NCBI RefSeq assembly: GCF_014640315.1
Contig: NZ_BMGS01000017.1
Location: 1 to 54,110, forward strand
Direction of reading: 5' to 3'
DNA from: Hymenobacter glacieicola
GTDB lineage: Bacteria; Bacteroidota; Bacteroidia; Cytophagales; Hymenobacteraceae
DNA: 54,110 nt
Below are positions 7,505-16,133 of the stretch, in pieces (within the stretch, counting starts at the first letter, position 1; the number at the start of each line of letters is the position of its first letter). Below the pieces are notes generated by a model. It was given only the letters and a program-made list of their open reading frames with translations, had not been told where the DNA came from and made no database searches. The translations under genes and the position numbers were made by a program.

Positions 7505-8498
7505 ACTGATGCGCTTTAAACCAGTAGAAGGCCTCCCGGATGGCTTCCTCCAGATCGGTCTGAGGAAGGGACAACTCGGCCCGCGCTTTCTGGACGTTGA
7601 AGTAGTGCCCGTCGTTGGCTACGGCGACCATGGCGGAGTTCACCTGAGCGGGGCGACCCGTTGCCAGCGCCTGGACATCGCACGCCACCCCGTAGAGCCG
7701 GGCCAGGAGCGCCGGGATGGGTCGGGTAGGAGGACGCACCCCCATCAGACGCGCCATCAGGGTGAACGCCTCCCGGTAGCTCAGGTTCTGATAACCCAGG
7801 ATGTAGGATTCCCCGATGCGGCCTTGCGTGAGGGCATTGGCCGTGGCCACGGCCACGTCGCGCACATGCACGTAATTCTTTCCCCCGGGCGGATAGCCCG
7901 GCAGCTTGCCCCGGTAGAGTTCCAGCAGCAGCGCATTGGAAGTGGGCTTAGCGTCCCCCGGCCCCAGCATAAAGGTGGGATGCACGAGCACGGCCGGCAG
8001 GTGCCACTGGGCCACTGCCTGCAGCACCCGATCCGTAGCCGCCCGCTTGCTATCCATGTAGTCGAGTCCATACCCCTGCCCGGCGTAGGGGCGGGTTTCG
8101 TCACCAGGCTGCAACCGGCTCCCGTACCCAAACACGTTGGCCGTGCCGACAAACACAAAGCGCTCGACCGCTGCCTGCCGTGCCAGGTGCAGGATGGTTT
8201 CCGTGCCGCTTACGTTCGCTTCCCACACGGCCGGATTACGGGCCGGATTTACTTCGGCCCGGGCCGCCGCGTGCATAATGGCCGAGCAGCCCACGGCCAG
8301 GCCCTGCACCGAAGCCGGCTGGCACAAGTCACCCTCCCGGACCTCCACCCCCAGCGAACTCAGCGGGGGCAAAGGAGAAGGCATGCGGTTACTGCCCGGC
8401 CGCACGAGCGCCCGTACGGAGTAGCCTCGCCCCAGGAGTTCCTGCACGAGATGACGGCCTAGGAAGCCACCGGCCCCGGTCACCAATACTGGCCCCAT
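7497..8498 (-). CDS. NAD-dependent epimerase/dehydratase
   Basis: An extended SDR of 333 residues. It has the N-terminal GAGGFLGRH dinucleotide motif at residues 8-16, a conserved HAAA strand, and the catalytic YMDSK (Tyr-x3-Lys). Related proteins act on nucleotide-sugars or on dihydroflavonol-like substrates; the substrate here cannot be read from the sequence. The start shares one base with the end of the glycosyltransferase gene and the end overlaps the next SDR gene by 8 bp, so the three are translationally coupled. Confidence 0.85.
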   Translation of the reverse strand: MGPVLVTGAGGFLGRHLVQELLGRGYSVRALVRPGSNRMPSPLPPLSSLGVEVREGDLCQPASVQGLAVGCSAIMHAAARAEVNPARNPAVWEANVSGTETILHLARQAAVERFVFVGTANVFGYGSRLQPGDETRPYAGQGYGLDYMDSKRAATDRVLQAVAQWHLPAVLVHPTFMLGPGDAKPTSNALLLELYRGKLPGYPPGGKNYVHVRDVAVATANALTQGRIGESYILGYQNLSYREAFTLMARLMGVRPPTRPIPALLARLYGVACDVQALATGRPAQVNSAMVAVANDGHYFNVQKARAELSLPQTDLEEAIREAFYWFKAHQYV

Positions 8499-9190
8499 CA
8501 GCGGTAGTTGAGCAGCGCCTTGTAGGTGCGGGCAATACGCGGGGGCGGCACCTTCAGGAAAAACAGGGAGAAGGCCGTCAGGTTCGCCAGCTGCACCCGC
8601 AGCCAGCTGTTGGTTTCATACTTGCGAGCCGATACCACCACATCCTGGGGCACAATCAGGAAGCGGGTTCGCCTGCGAATCCGACGAATGATGTCAAAGT
8701 CCTCCATGATGCAGTAATATTCATCGAATCCCCCCAGCGCCTCAAACAACGGCCGGGTGATAAACAACGTCTGGTCCCCTCCGCGACTCATGATGCCCTT
8801 AAACCGCGTGCCGTAGCTGTTCAGGCGCAGCATTGGGTGGGCCGAATCAAAGCGGAAACGGTAGCACCCGGCCTCATACCCTTCTTGCACAGCCTGGCAG
8901 ATCGTGGCTACGTAGGCCGGGTGAATCCCCACGTCCGCGTGCACGAAGTACAGCAGCTCCCCCCTGGCATGCCGCGCCCCGTAGTTCATCTGCGCAGCAC
9001 GGCCGGGCTTGGGAGACTGCAGAACCGTGGCTCCCGCCTGGCAAGCCACCAGCACGGTCTCATCCAAGCTGCCCGCATCCACCACAAGCACTTCGATTGC
9101 CTCGGGCTGGGCGTACTGACGTAACTGAGTAACTAAGCGACCGATGTTGGACGCCTCATTGTAGGTGGGAATGATAACACTAAGCGTCAT
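8498..9190 (-). CDS. TIGR04283-type arsenosugar glycosyltransferase
   Basis: A GT-A glycosyltransferase of 230 residues. It starts with SVIIPTYNEASNIGRL, has a VVDAGSLDET nucleotide-binding strand, the FVHADV segment that plays the DxD role, and GGFDE followed by EDFDIIRRIRR. The HAD metal motif and overall length fit TIGR04283, a family that co-occurs with ArsS. It would attach a sugar to the arsenic-ribose intermediate or to a related acceptor in the cytoplasm. It is the second gene of the operon, 51 bp after the BamA-like gene. Confidence 0.85.
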   Translation of the reverse strand: MTLSVIIPTYNEASNIGRLVTQLRQYAQPEAIEVLVVDAGSLDETVLVACQAGATVLQSPKPGRAAQMNYGARHARGELLYFVHADVGIHPAYVATICQAVQEGYEAGCYRFRFDSAHPMLRLNSYGTRFKGIMSRGGDQTLFITRPLFEALGGFDEYYCIMEDFDIIRRIRRRTRFLIVPQDVVVSARKYETNSWLRVQLANLTAFSLFFLKVPPPRIARTYKALLNYR

Positions 9191-9241
9191 AGCCGGGAAG
9201 AGTGGGAGTTCGCAAGTTGCTCGTTTTGCTCATACTTGAGT

Positions 9242-10333
9242 TTAAAAGGCTTCCCCGATGGTCAGATACAAGCCACGGGATTTACGGCCGAGTCCGTAAT
9301 CTACCCGCAGGTTCAGATGGTCACGGCGGTTGACAGTGAAGCGCAGGCCGGTTCCGTAGGCCGCTTTCGGGGCACCCAGCCGCAGCAGTTGCCCCTGGCC
9401 TCCCAGCACGCCCAAGGAGCCAAAGGCGACGGCACCCAGCCGCTTATAGAGGGGCACTCGCAGCTCCGATTGCAGCAGGGCCGCGTTCTGGTCCCGGTAG
9501 CGCCCTTCGTAGTAGCCGCGCATTCGCCGGGTGCCCCCGAGCAGGGAGAGGGCGTTGAAAGGTGCCTCTCCGCTCGTGAAGCTGGTGAAGTAGTTCATCG
9601 CCAGCACTGCGTGCCTGGTCAGGCGATGGTAAGAGGAAACATCGGCTACGTACCGGTCAAAGGAAGTGGTCTGCCCCATGTTGCCGGCCCCAGTGGCCCT
9701 GTTTCGCAGCCAGAACCCGACATCGGCGACCATTCCCTTGGTCGGGAAAAACACCTGGTCGCGGGAGTCGAAGAACACGCCGCCCCCGCCGCCACAAAGG
9801 CGGCTGCCCCGGCTACCGGGCACTATTCCGGTGGCGAGCTGGCCCTCGGCGGCGACCTGGGTAATGTGGTAATCCTCAAATTGGTAGCGGAGCCCGGCGT
9901 AGAGCTTGCCGGAAGGCAGCGTGGGCAGAACACGCCGAAACGCATTTAGTCGCACCCGGGGAAAGCGCACGGCGTATAATTCCCGGGGAACAGCTTGCTG
10001 CCCCACCCCAAAAAAGTAGTAGGTGTAGCGGTAGTACCCGACCTCGCCATACGCATAGTAGCGGTTGTGGTCGTAGAACACCTGAAAGGGCACGTACAGG
10101 AGCAGCTGCCGGTTCTGGGTGTAGGCCGCGCCCACAGTCAGCTGCGAAGGGCGCGCCGTGCTGTCGCCGGCGTCTCGTCGGAATCGCAGGGTGGCCGTGA
10201 CCGCAGCCCCGTAGGCCAGGCGCGTTTCCGGGGTGTAATACACCAACGGCAACGGCAGCAGGGTAAGGCGCCTGCGTACACTATCCGCGGGAAGCACGGT
10301 GGTTAAACCCAACAGGACAGTGGTCAGGAGCAT
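9242..10333 (-). CDS. BamA/TamA-like outer membrane beta-barrel
   Basis: A 363-residue barrel of the bacterial surface antigen (D15/Omp85) type without POTRA domains. It has a signal peptide, alternating aromatic strands throughout, a MRGYYEGRYRDQ segment that matches the conserved RGY..G.+RDQ motif of loop 6, and the terminal strand GLYLTIGEAF ending in Phe as expected for barrel assembly. The short form (about 16 strands, no POTRA) is common in Bacteroidota as a stand-alone channel or lipid-linked porin. It is first in the arsenosugar operon and may export or take up a product; this is inference. Confidence 0.8.
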   Translation of the reverse strand: MLLTTVLLGLTTVLPADSVRRRLTLLPLPLVYYTPETRLAYGAAVTATLRFRRDAGDSTARPSQLTVGAAYTQNRQLLLYVPFQVFYDHNRYYAYGEVGYYRYTYYFFGVGQQAVPRELYAVRFPRVRLNAFRRVLPTLPSGKLYAGLRYQFEDYHITQVAAEGQLATGIVPGSRGSRLCGGGGGVFFDSRDQVFFPTKGMVADVGFWLRNRATGAGNMGQTTSFDRYVADVSSYHRLTRHAVLAMNYFTSFTSGEAPFNALSLLGGTRRMRGYYEGRYRDQNAALLQSELRVPLYKRLGAVAFGSLGVLGGQGQLLRLGAPKAAYGTGLRFTVNRRDHLNLRVDYGLGRKSRGLYLTIGEAF

Positions 10334-10444
10334 GAGGCCAACAGGTAGTACTCTACCTCTACGAGAAAGCCGCAGCGTAGAGATTTAGGGGCCGGCAATC
10401 TTTGTGCGTGTCCGGAGCCGTATATGCCTACTCATCCGTTCGCC

Positions 10445-11230
10445 ATGCGCCACTCCCTGCTGATCCTGCTGCTTACCAGCCCTCTTCTGGCTGCCTCTTC
10501 CGTCCCCGTCCTGGCTGTAAGCACTTCCCCAAGCGGACAGGTAGTTGCTGCCCCGGTGGAGCATAGTGCCTTTGATCGGCTGCTTAAAAAGCACGTCAAT
10601 GCCCAAGGTCTGGTGAACTACAAAAGCTTCAACACCGACGGGAAGGAGTTTAACCAGTACCGGACCGCGCTGGGCAAAAATGCGCCGGCGGCCTGGCGGA
10701 GTACGCCCGGGCAGATGGCGTACTGGAGTAACGCCTGCAAGGCGTATATGATCCGGCTAATTCAGGACCACTACCCGGTGAAAAGCATCAAGGACAGTGG
10801 CTTTAACATCAAGATTCCCTTTGTGACCCCGCCCGGGGCAGCCGAGTTTAGCTCGATTGGTGGGAAAAAGATGCGCCCCGACGACATTGAGCACGGCACC
10901 CCGCGCAAGAAGTGCGGGGACCCGCCTGTCCCCTCTGCCTTGGTATGTGCTTCTAGCTCGCGTCCGCGCCTGCGCAACGAGGCCTACACCGCTACCCAGC
11001 TTGACCAGCAGCTGAATAAGCAGGGACGGGATTTTCTCAGCTGTACCAGCCAGCACAAGGTGGGCAAGGACGCGGCCCAGCTCTCCATGTACTTCGACTC
11101 GTATAAGGGCGGCTGGAACACCAACGGCCAGTCCGTCGTGCGGTGGGTCAACCGGTATTCCCCTCCCACGATGGCGAACACCGCCAAGATCACGGTTCTG
11201 GACTACAACCGGCAGCTGAATGAGCAGTAA
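10445..11230 (+). CDS. DUF547 domain protein, secreted
   Basis: The 261-residue product starts at the second ATG (MRHSLLILLLTSPLLAAS), which gives a normal signal peptide. DUF547 landmarks follow: AYWSNACKAYMIR (usual FWINAYNALT), DDIEHGTPRKK (usual DDIEHGILR), ALVCASSSRPRLRNEAYTA (usual ALNCASxSCPPL..AYTA), and LDQQLNKQGRDFL. The domain has a papain-like fold in known relatives; here Cys remains in VCASSS and His in DIEHG. It diverges from the arsenosugar operon and its stop overlaps the next start by 11 bp. Confidence 0.85.
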   Translation: MRHSLLILLLTSPLLAASSVPVLAVSTSPSGQVVAAPVEHSAFDRLLKKHVNAQGLVNYKSFNTDGKEFNQYRTALGKNAPAAWRSTPGQMAYWSNACKAYMIRLIQDHYPVKSIKDSGFNIKIPFVTPPGAAEFSSIGGKKMRPDDIEHGTPRKKCGDPPVPSALVCASSSRPRLRNEAYTATQLDQQLNKQGRDFLSCTSQHKVGKDAAQLSMYFDSYKGGWNTNGQSVVRWVNRYSPPTMANTAKITVLDYNRQLNEQ

Positions 11231-11840
11231 GCGCTTGCAACGGCTGTTGGTGCTCAGTACCGTAGTGCTGGCACCCTTGCTAGCGCAGGGGAAGCCAGCG
11301 GCCGAAATCCATCGGTATGCCATCGAAGTAGCTGGCCTGCAGGTGGGCACGATGACCGCCACTCGCCAGCCGCAGACCGGAACCGATGTACTCTATACGC
11401 TCGTAAGCGACGTCCAGGTGAACTTCCTGGTGTACCACCTCAAGGTGTACTACAAGGTGGTCAATCACGTCCGCAACGGGCAGCTCTTGCTCTCCACGGT
11501 AGAAGCCCACACCAACCAAGGCAAATTCGCCTCCCGCACCGAGTGGAAAGGAGAGCATTACGACATCAGCGCCAAGCAGTACAAGCATCAGTACCACGGC
11601 ACCGAGACCAAGCCGATTACCTGGACCATGACCGATCTGTTTTTCGCAGAGCCAGTGGGTCGTACGGCTGCCTACTCCGAATACTTCGGCGATTACTTCG
11701 GCCTAACCCCCGGCGATCGCAACGGGTTTTATGCTCACCGGGCTGGACGAGCAGATGAGTATCGGTATGTCGGGGGTCGACTGACCACCATCATCAAGAA
11801 GAATCCCCTCAAGAACTTCATCATCCGTCGGCTGCCCTGA
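11220..11840 (+). CDS. DUF6134/DUF3108-like periplasmic protein
   Basis: The 206-residue product has a signal peptide (LQRLLVLSTVVLAPLLAQG) and a long antiparallel beta pattern beginning IHRYAIEVAGLQVGTMTATR, the hallmark of DUF3108/DUF6134 proteins, which resemble lipid-binding half-barrels. The start codon lies inside the end of the DUF547 gene (11-bp overlap), so the two are translated together and probably act together in the periplasm. The exact function is unknown. Confidence 0.8.
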   Translation: MSSKRLQRLLVLSTVVLAPLLAQGKPAAEIHRYAIEVAGLQVGTMTATRQPQTGTDVLYTLVSDVQVNFLVYHLKVYYKVVNHVRNGQLLLSTVEAHTNQGKFASRTEWKGEHYDISAKQYKHQYHGTETKPITWTMTDLFFAEPVGRTAAYSEYFGDYFGLTPGDRNGFYAHRAGRADEYRYVGGRLTTIIKKNPLKNFIIRRLP

Positions 11841-12461
11841 TCCGGCACCACAATGCCTGGCGCGGCTATTTAGAAGCTCACCTCCGGCCCGCGGGCAGGG
11901 TGGACTCCTGAGAAGAGAGTATGAAAAAAGGATTATGTCGGGTGAAGCTCATAGCCCATAAAAATGCGACTGCCTAGATGCAGCGAAGTTAACTCCAGCA
12001 GCTTGCGACCCGAGGTAATACTCTTCACGTGACCCACCAAGAGCAATTTGACGAATATGACGGGAGCAAGTGAGGGCCGGCCGCTGGGCTCTAGAAAGGA
12101 GTGAACACGTTCCGCGCGCAGCTGAAATCAACGGTTTGCAGCAATTGCTGGTAAACAGGGGGGGCGGGCACCAGTGTCAGCGGAAAGGTCCGGATCGGGT
12201 GAAAGCCGAGCAGGCACTACCAACATTCGAACCCGGCAAGGGGTTAACTTGCGCAGCAGCCACACAGCCACGTTTACTTAGCGGAAAGGTTCGCTGAACG
12301 CGTGTTCGATGTCGTTTTTCTATCCGGTCCCTGCCTATTATTCTTTCTCTCCTTGACAGGAGAATTTCACTACTTCCGGTTGCACCCCTCAGGCAGGTTT
12401 GCGGGAAGGGAAGTGGCACGCCCTAAAACCATTTCAGCTTTGCCCGAAAAGGGAGCGTGTT
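11841..12461. other. Intergenic gap, convergent genes
   Basis: No frame in these 620 bases resembles a protein and codon use is irregular on both strands. It separates the plus-strand DUF6134 gene from the minus-strand SusCD operon, so it should hold two terminators. No strong hairpin with a T-run was seen. Confidence 0.5.
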
Positions 12462-13310
12462 CTACTCGTTGGCTTCATACTGCAGCGTAATGGCCCGGCC
12501 CTGTAACGCCTTCTCTGCCTCTGGCAAAATTTCACAGTTATCCCAGATGCCCGTTAGCAGGGTGCGCGCGTAGGAATCGGGGAGCCCACTAGCCCGCATT
12601 ATCTGATGGGCCCGACCGTTGTCGTAGGTAAAGGCGTGAAAGGTGTAGTTAAACCGGCCATTGGTATCATCGAGCAGCAGATACCAGACCCGCGGGGTGC
12701 CATCGTTGGCAGGCATGCCAATCACGCCCGCATTGAGCCAGCAGTGCCCGGCCCGCTCATCGACAAAGGGTAGGCCGGCGTGGCCGGCCAGTATCACTTC
12801 GGCCCCGGTAGCGGCAAAGCTGGTTTCTTTCACCGGCCAGGGAGTAGAAGAGAACACAAAATCGGCGATGCCGGTGGAGGCGCCGTGCAGCACGGCTACC
12901 GCCTTACCCGCATACCGGAAAGACAGCTGGAGCGGCAGGGTACTGAGCCAGGCGACCGAGCCGGCCGAAAGGCTCCGCACCGCATAAGGAAACCAGGCGC
13001 GGGACAACAGGTCACACCGGCTGCCCTCGGCGAAGTTACAGCCGCAGTCGTCTTCGCCCCGGATGATATTCTGTTCGACATTGCCCTGGATGGCGTGCAC
13101 ACCCCAGTCTTTCACAAACTGCACCGCTGCGTCGGGTTGGGCGCAGTAGCCCACGATGTCGCCGGTGCAGACGATGTTGCCCGCGGGAATCTGCAGCCGA
13201 GTGGCAATGTCTTTGAGCGTCTCCAGGGCCTGCAGGTTCGAGTAGGGTCCCCCGAAAACGAGCAGCCGGCCGCTTCGCGTGCCAAGGTCTTGGGTGAGTA
13301 GGCTATCCAT
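12462..13310 (-). CDS. Metallophosphoesterase-fold protein lacking metal ligands
   Basis: The 282-residue product follows the order of YfcE/MPE phosphoesterases, but key ligands are changed. The DxHGNLEAL motif is GGPYSNLQAL (Asp to Gly, His to Tyr), GDIVGY is kept, GNHD is GNVEQ, GHTH is GHAG, and the final LNAGVIGMPANDG motif is kept. A new cysteine group (DDCGCNF, then GSRCD) lies after GNVEQ. It is thus either a non-catalytic binding protein or uses another metal site. It is the last gene of the SusC-SusD-symporter operon and overlaps the symporter gene by 8 bp. No signal peptide, so cytoplasmic. Confidence 0.8.
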   Translation of the reverse strand: MDSLLTQDLGTRSGRLLVFGGPYSNLQALETLKDIATRLQIPAGNIVCTGDIVGYCAQPDAAVQFVKDWGVHAIQGNVEQNIIRGEDDCGCNFAEGSRCDLLSRAWFPYAVRSLSAGSVAWLSTLPLQLSFRYAGKAVAVLHGASTGIADFVFSSTPWPVKETSFAATGAEVILAGHAGLPFVDERAGHCWLNAGVIGMPANDGTPRVWYLLLDDTNGRFNYTFHAFTYDNGRAHQIMRASGLPDSYARTLLTGIWDNCEILPEAEKALQGRAITLQYEANE

Positions 13311-14658
13311 GATGGGGCTTTTTGCGCAGAAGAATACAGAGCCCGAATACCGCGAAACAGAAAGCCGACGTAAGCAGGTTCGTGCTGAGCAGCGCCCCGT
13401 ATTTGCCCTCGCCCAGCCGCAGGGTATCGGGCAGGGGAAACAGCGTCAGCAAACCGCCCAGCCCCAGCCCCCCCACGACCGACAGGTGAAAGGCCAGGCG
13501 CGGTACGGGCACATGCCAAAACAAAAACACGGGGGCCAGGCCCAGCACCAGCGTGCCGCTGATGGTGGTAGCCGACAGAATGGCCGGGTTGAAGAATACC
13601 GGGATGGTGCCCAGTACCGTCAACACCACCATGGCCCACCGCCCTCTCGATACGCTGGGCACGGCCGCTTTGCTCAGGTCAATGCTGATAAGCTTGGAAA
13701 ACGAGGCCATGGCCGAATCGAGGGTCGACGAGGCCGAGGTAACCATGATCAGGTTCAGCAGCAGCAGCATCGGCACGCCGAAGTACCGCGCCACGGCCAC
13801 CGGGGCTTCACCGGTCAGGGCGTTGAGCTTGGCGAAGATGCCCACGAAGCTAAAAAAAATGATGCAGCCCGAGCCGATAGCCCCCGCCCATAGGTAGGAC
13901 GTCAGCGTCGTGCGCGTATCGGAGATAAAACCCCGGTCGGTGAGCACGGGGTCGTGAAACGGGTAGCTGAAACACTGCACCACCGCCACCAGCAGCAAAT
14001 CGACGCCCTGCCCCAATGTCCATTCCCCGCTACTGAGAAAGGGCTTCAGGCTGCCCCCGTACTGGGGCAGGATAAAACCCAGAATAACCATAAGCAAGAC
14101 CACAAAGAGCGAGAGCTGAATCACGTCGGTCATGATCGAGCTGCTCATGCCGCCCTTGAGCGTGTAAGCCAGCGTCAGCAGGGTGAACACCACAATGGCG
14201 ACGTAGTAATCGGCCGTGCCCTGCACGCCAAAATAAGAGCCGATAACGATGGTATTGGACCAGATTTCGTTGTAGAGCCGAATTATAATCAGGAAGGTAA
14301 AGACGACCACCGCCCCCGCCCCGTATTTCGATTCAAGAAAATGGTGGATGCTGCGGTAGCCCCCTTTGCGGCGCATGGAGACGATGACGAAACCGGCCAC
14401 CAGAAACGAGAGGTAATACCCCGCGTAGGCCACGCCTCCCACCAGCCCGAAGCTGTGGCCCAGGTTGGCGGCATTGGTAATCGACTTGGCAAACAGCCAG
14501 GAAATGACCAGACTACTGGTCAGGAAAACAGTATTCGGGGTCCGCTCTTTGCGGGCTCCTCTGAAAAACTCGGGCGCGGTCCGGGACAGCGGTGATACGA
14601 GAAACAGCGTGACGCTGGATACCAGCACCAACGTCCACTGCAACAGGGTTGTACTCAT
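13303..14658 (-). CDS. Sodium:solute symporter family transporter
   Basis: The 451-residue protein has about 11-13 membrane segments in the SSS (APC-like) order. Typical marks are SITNAANLGHSFG, GGYRSIHHFLESKYG, the TLKGGMSSSIMTDVIQL segment of helix 6, and SASSTLDSAMASFSKLISIDL, the conserved stretch around the sodium site. It imports a solute with sodium across the inner membrane. It lies 10 bp after susD, so the likely substrate is what SusCD brings through the outer membrane. The substrate is not readable from sequence. Confidence 0.88.
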   Translation of the reverse strand: MSTTLLQWTLVLVSSVTLFLVSPLSRTAPEFFRGARKERTPNTVFLTSSLVISWLFAKSITNAANLGHSFGLVGGVAYAGYYLSFLVAGFVIVSMRRKGGYRSIHHFLESKYGAGAVVVFTFLIIIRLYNEIWSNTIVIGSYFGVQGTADYYVAIVVFTLLTLAYTLKGGMSSSIMTDVIQLSLFVVLLMVILGFILPQYGGSLKPFLSSGEWTLGQGVDLLLVAVVQCFSYPFHDPVLTDRGFISDTRTTLTSYLWAGAIGSGCIIFFSFVGIFAKLNALTGEAPVAVARYFGVPMLLLLNLIMVTSASSTLDSAMASFSKLISIDLSKAAVPSVSRGRWAMVVLTVLGTIPVFFNPAILSATTISGTLVLGLAPVFLFWHVPVPRLAFHLSVVGGLGLGGLLTLFPLPDTLRLGEGKYGALLSTNLLTSAFCFAVFGLCILLRKKPHHG

Positions 14659-14668
14659 ACGGGGGTAA

Positions 14669-16117
14669 TCAGCGGGCCCACCATACGGGGACGTTGATGC
14701 TATTGTTTTGGGTGTTGTCGGCCGCTATCTTGTACTGCACCGCGTTCAGCGCACTTTCCGTGGCAGGGTAGGGCATTCGTTTGGGAATCAGCCCGTTGTT
14801 GAGGCTGGCCGAAATCGGTTTCAGACGGGGAAACCCCGTCCGGCGGTACTCGGTCCAGCCCTCGTAGCCGTTGTTGATGTTGCCCAGCCATTTCTGCGTC
14901 AGGATCTGCTCGATGGGGTTCTGGCCATTCTGACCGTAGGCCACCTTGCTGCTGGTCAGGTAGCTGGCGGGCAGCGCCGTTCCCCAGTAGTCAAACGCCT
15001 GGGTGATGCCCCGTTCGTACCAGTCCTTCGCCGGGGTCGATATAAGCCCCCGCTCCGCAGCTTCGGCCAGCCAGAAACTGGTTTCGGAGGCCGTCATGTA
15101 GTTCGCATACAATTTGTCCGACTCTTCCCTGAAAATCCTTCCCGTAAACGAGTAATCGGCCACTGAAATTGATAGTTTAGAGGCATCGGGGCCATTGAGC
15201 AGCCCTTTGTACGTACCCGGTTTAGCCGCAGTAGGCCGGAAATACACTCCCATTCGTGGGTCGTTCAGGCTGGTCAGTATCTCCTGGCTGGTTAAGGACA
15301 TAATGAACAGGTTGAAATCACCAAGGCGGGCCGTCGACATGCGGAAGTTATTGGGTTGCGACAGGGTGAACCGGTAGACGGCGTTATCCGTGTTGGCCTT
15401 GATGAAGCCACCTTCCGTGAATACTTTTTGCAGGGCCCCCTTCACGTTTACCTTTCCCGATATGCGCATCAGCGCCTTGATTTTCAGGGAATTGGCAAAC
15501 AGCACCCACTTGTTGCGGTTGCCACTGTATAGGATGTCGCCGTCGAGGGCCGCCGCCCCCTTGTAATTGTTGATGGAGGCGATGCCTTTGTCGAGGTTAT
15601 CCAGGATACCACCGGCCGCCGTGTAGATAGCCTCCTGCGTATCATAGGCAGGCGTAATCATCCCCGCTTTGCCCTGCAGGGCTTGGCTGTAAGGAACGTC
15701 GCCGTACAGGTCCGTCAACGCGGCGGCCATGTAGGCTTTCAGTATCAGGGCCGGGCCTTCGTACACCCCGAAAGCTGGATTCGTGCGCGCTTTTTGCAGC
15801 AGAATCTCGTTGTCGCGCAGGTTGCTGTACAGAAACGGCCACGGATTGCCGCCGTACTGCGGTTCGCTCAGGCTGTGCCGGTCAAACAGGTTGAAGTCGA
15901 TGGCCGTAAAGTACTGCCCCAGCAGGTTGCCCGCCACAAAGCCTTCGTAGGACATCTGTTCGCCGTAGTCGAAAATGATTTTGCGCAGCAGCAGCGACGG
16001 TTGCACGTCGACCGGGGCGTTGGGGTTGGTGTTGATGTCCTCGAAGTTGTCCGTACAGCCGGGCAGCAAGCCCGCCAGTGCGGTCAGCAGCAGGAGGCTA
16101 TATAATTTCCGTTTCAT
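14669..16117 (-). CDS. SusD/RagB-like surface lipoprotein
   Basis: A 482-residue SusD-like substrate-binding lipoprotein. The lipobox LLPGC is at residues 17-21, followed by DINTNPNAPVDVQPSLLL, the usual start of the SusD-like (PF12771) group. TPR-like helices follow (ALILKAYMAAALTDLYGDVPYSQAL) and the C-terminal part has WLGNINNGYEGWTEYRRTGFP. It caps the SusC channel at the cell surface. It lies 16 bp after susC. The PF12771 subgroup binds peptides or varied ligands, not only glycans. Confidence 0.93.
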   Translation of the reverse strand: MKRKLYSLLLLTALAGLLPGCTDNFEDINTNPNAPVDVQPSLLLRKIIFDYGEQMSYEGFVAGNLLGQYFTAIDFNLFDRHSLSEPQYGGNPWPFLYSNLRDNEILLQKARTNPAFGVYEGPALILKAYMAAALTDLYGDVPYSQALQGKAGMITPAYDTQEAIYTAAGGILDNLDKGIASINNYKGAAALDGDILYSGNRNKWVLFANSLKIKALMRISGKVNVKGALQKVFTEGGFIKANTDNAVYRFTLSQPNNFRMSTARLGDFNLFIMSLTSQEILTSLNDPRMGVYFRPTAAKPGTYKGLLNGPDASKLSISVADYSFTGRIFREESDKLYANYMTASETSFWLAEAAERGLISTPAKDWYERGITQAFDYWGTALPASYLTSSKVAYGQNGQNPIEQILTQKWLGNINNGYEGWTEYRRTGFPRLKPISASLNNGLIPKRMPYPATESALNAVQYKIAADNTQNNSINVPVWWAR

Positions 16118-16133
16118 AATCGGGAAGTGGGGC

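Noticed and set aside
7308..8462. 384-codon plus-strand frame opposite the SDR/epimerase genes
   Set aside because: It is the antisense shadow of two well-supported enzymes with clear catalytic motifs.
12200..12245. ATTCGAACCCGG stretch as a tRNA T-arm
   Set aside because: No acceptor, anticodon or D-arm pairing can be built around it.
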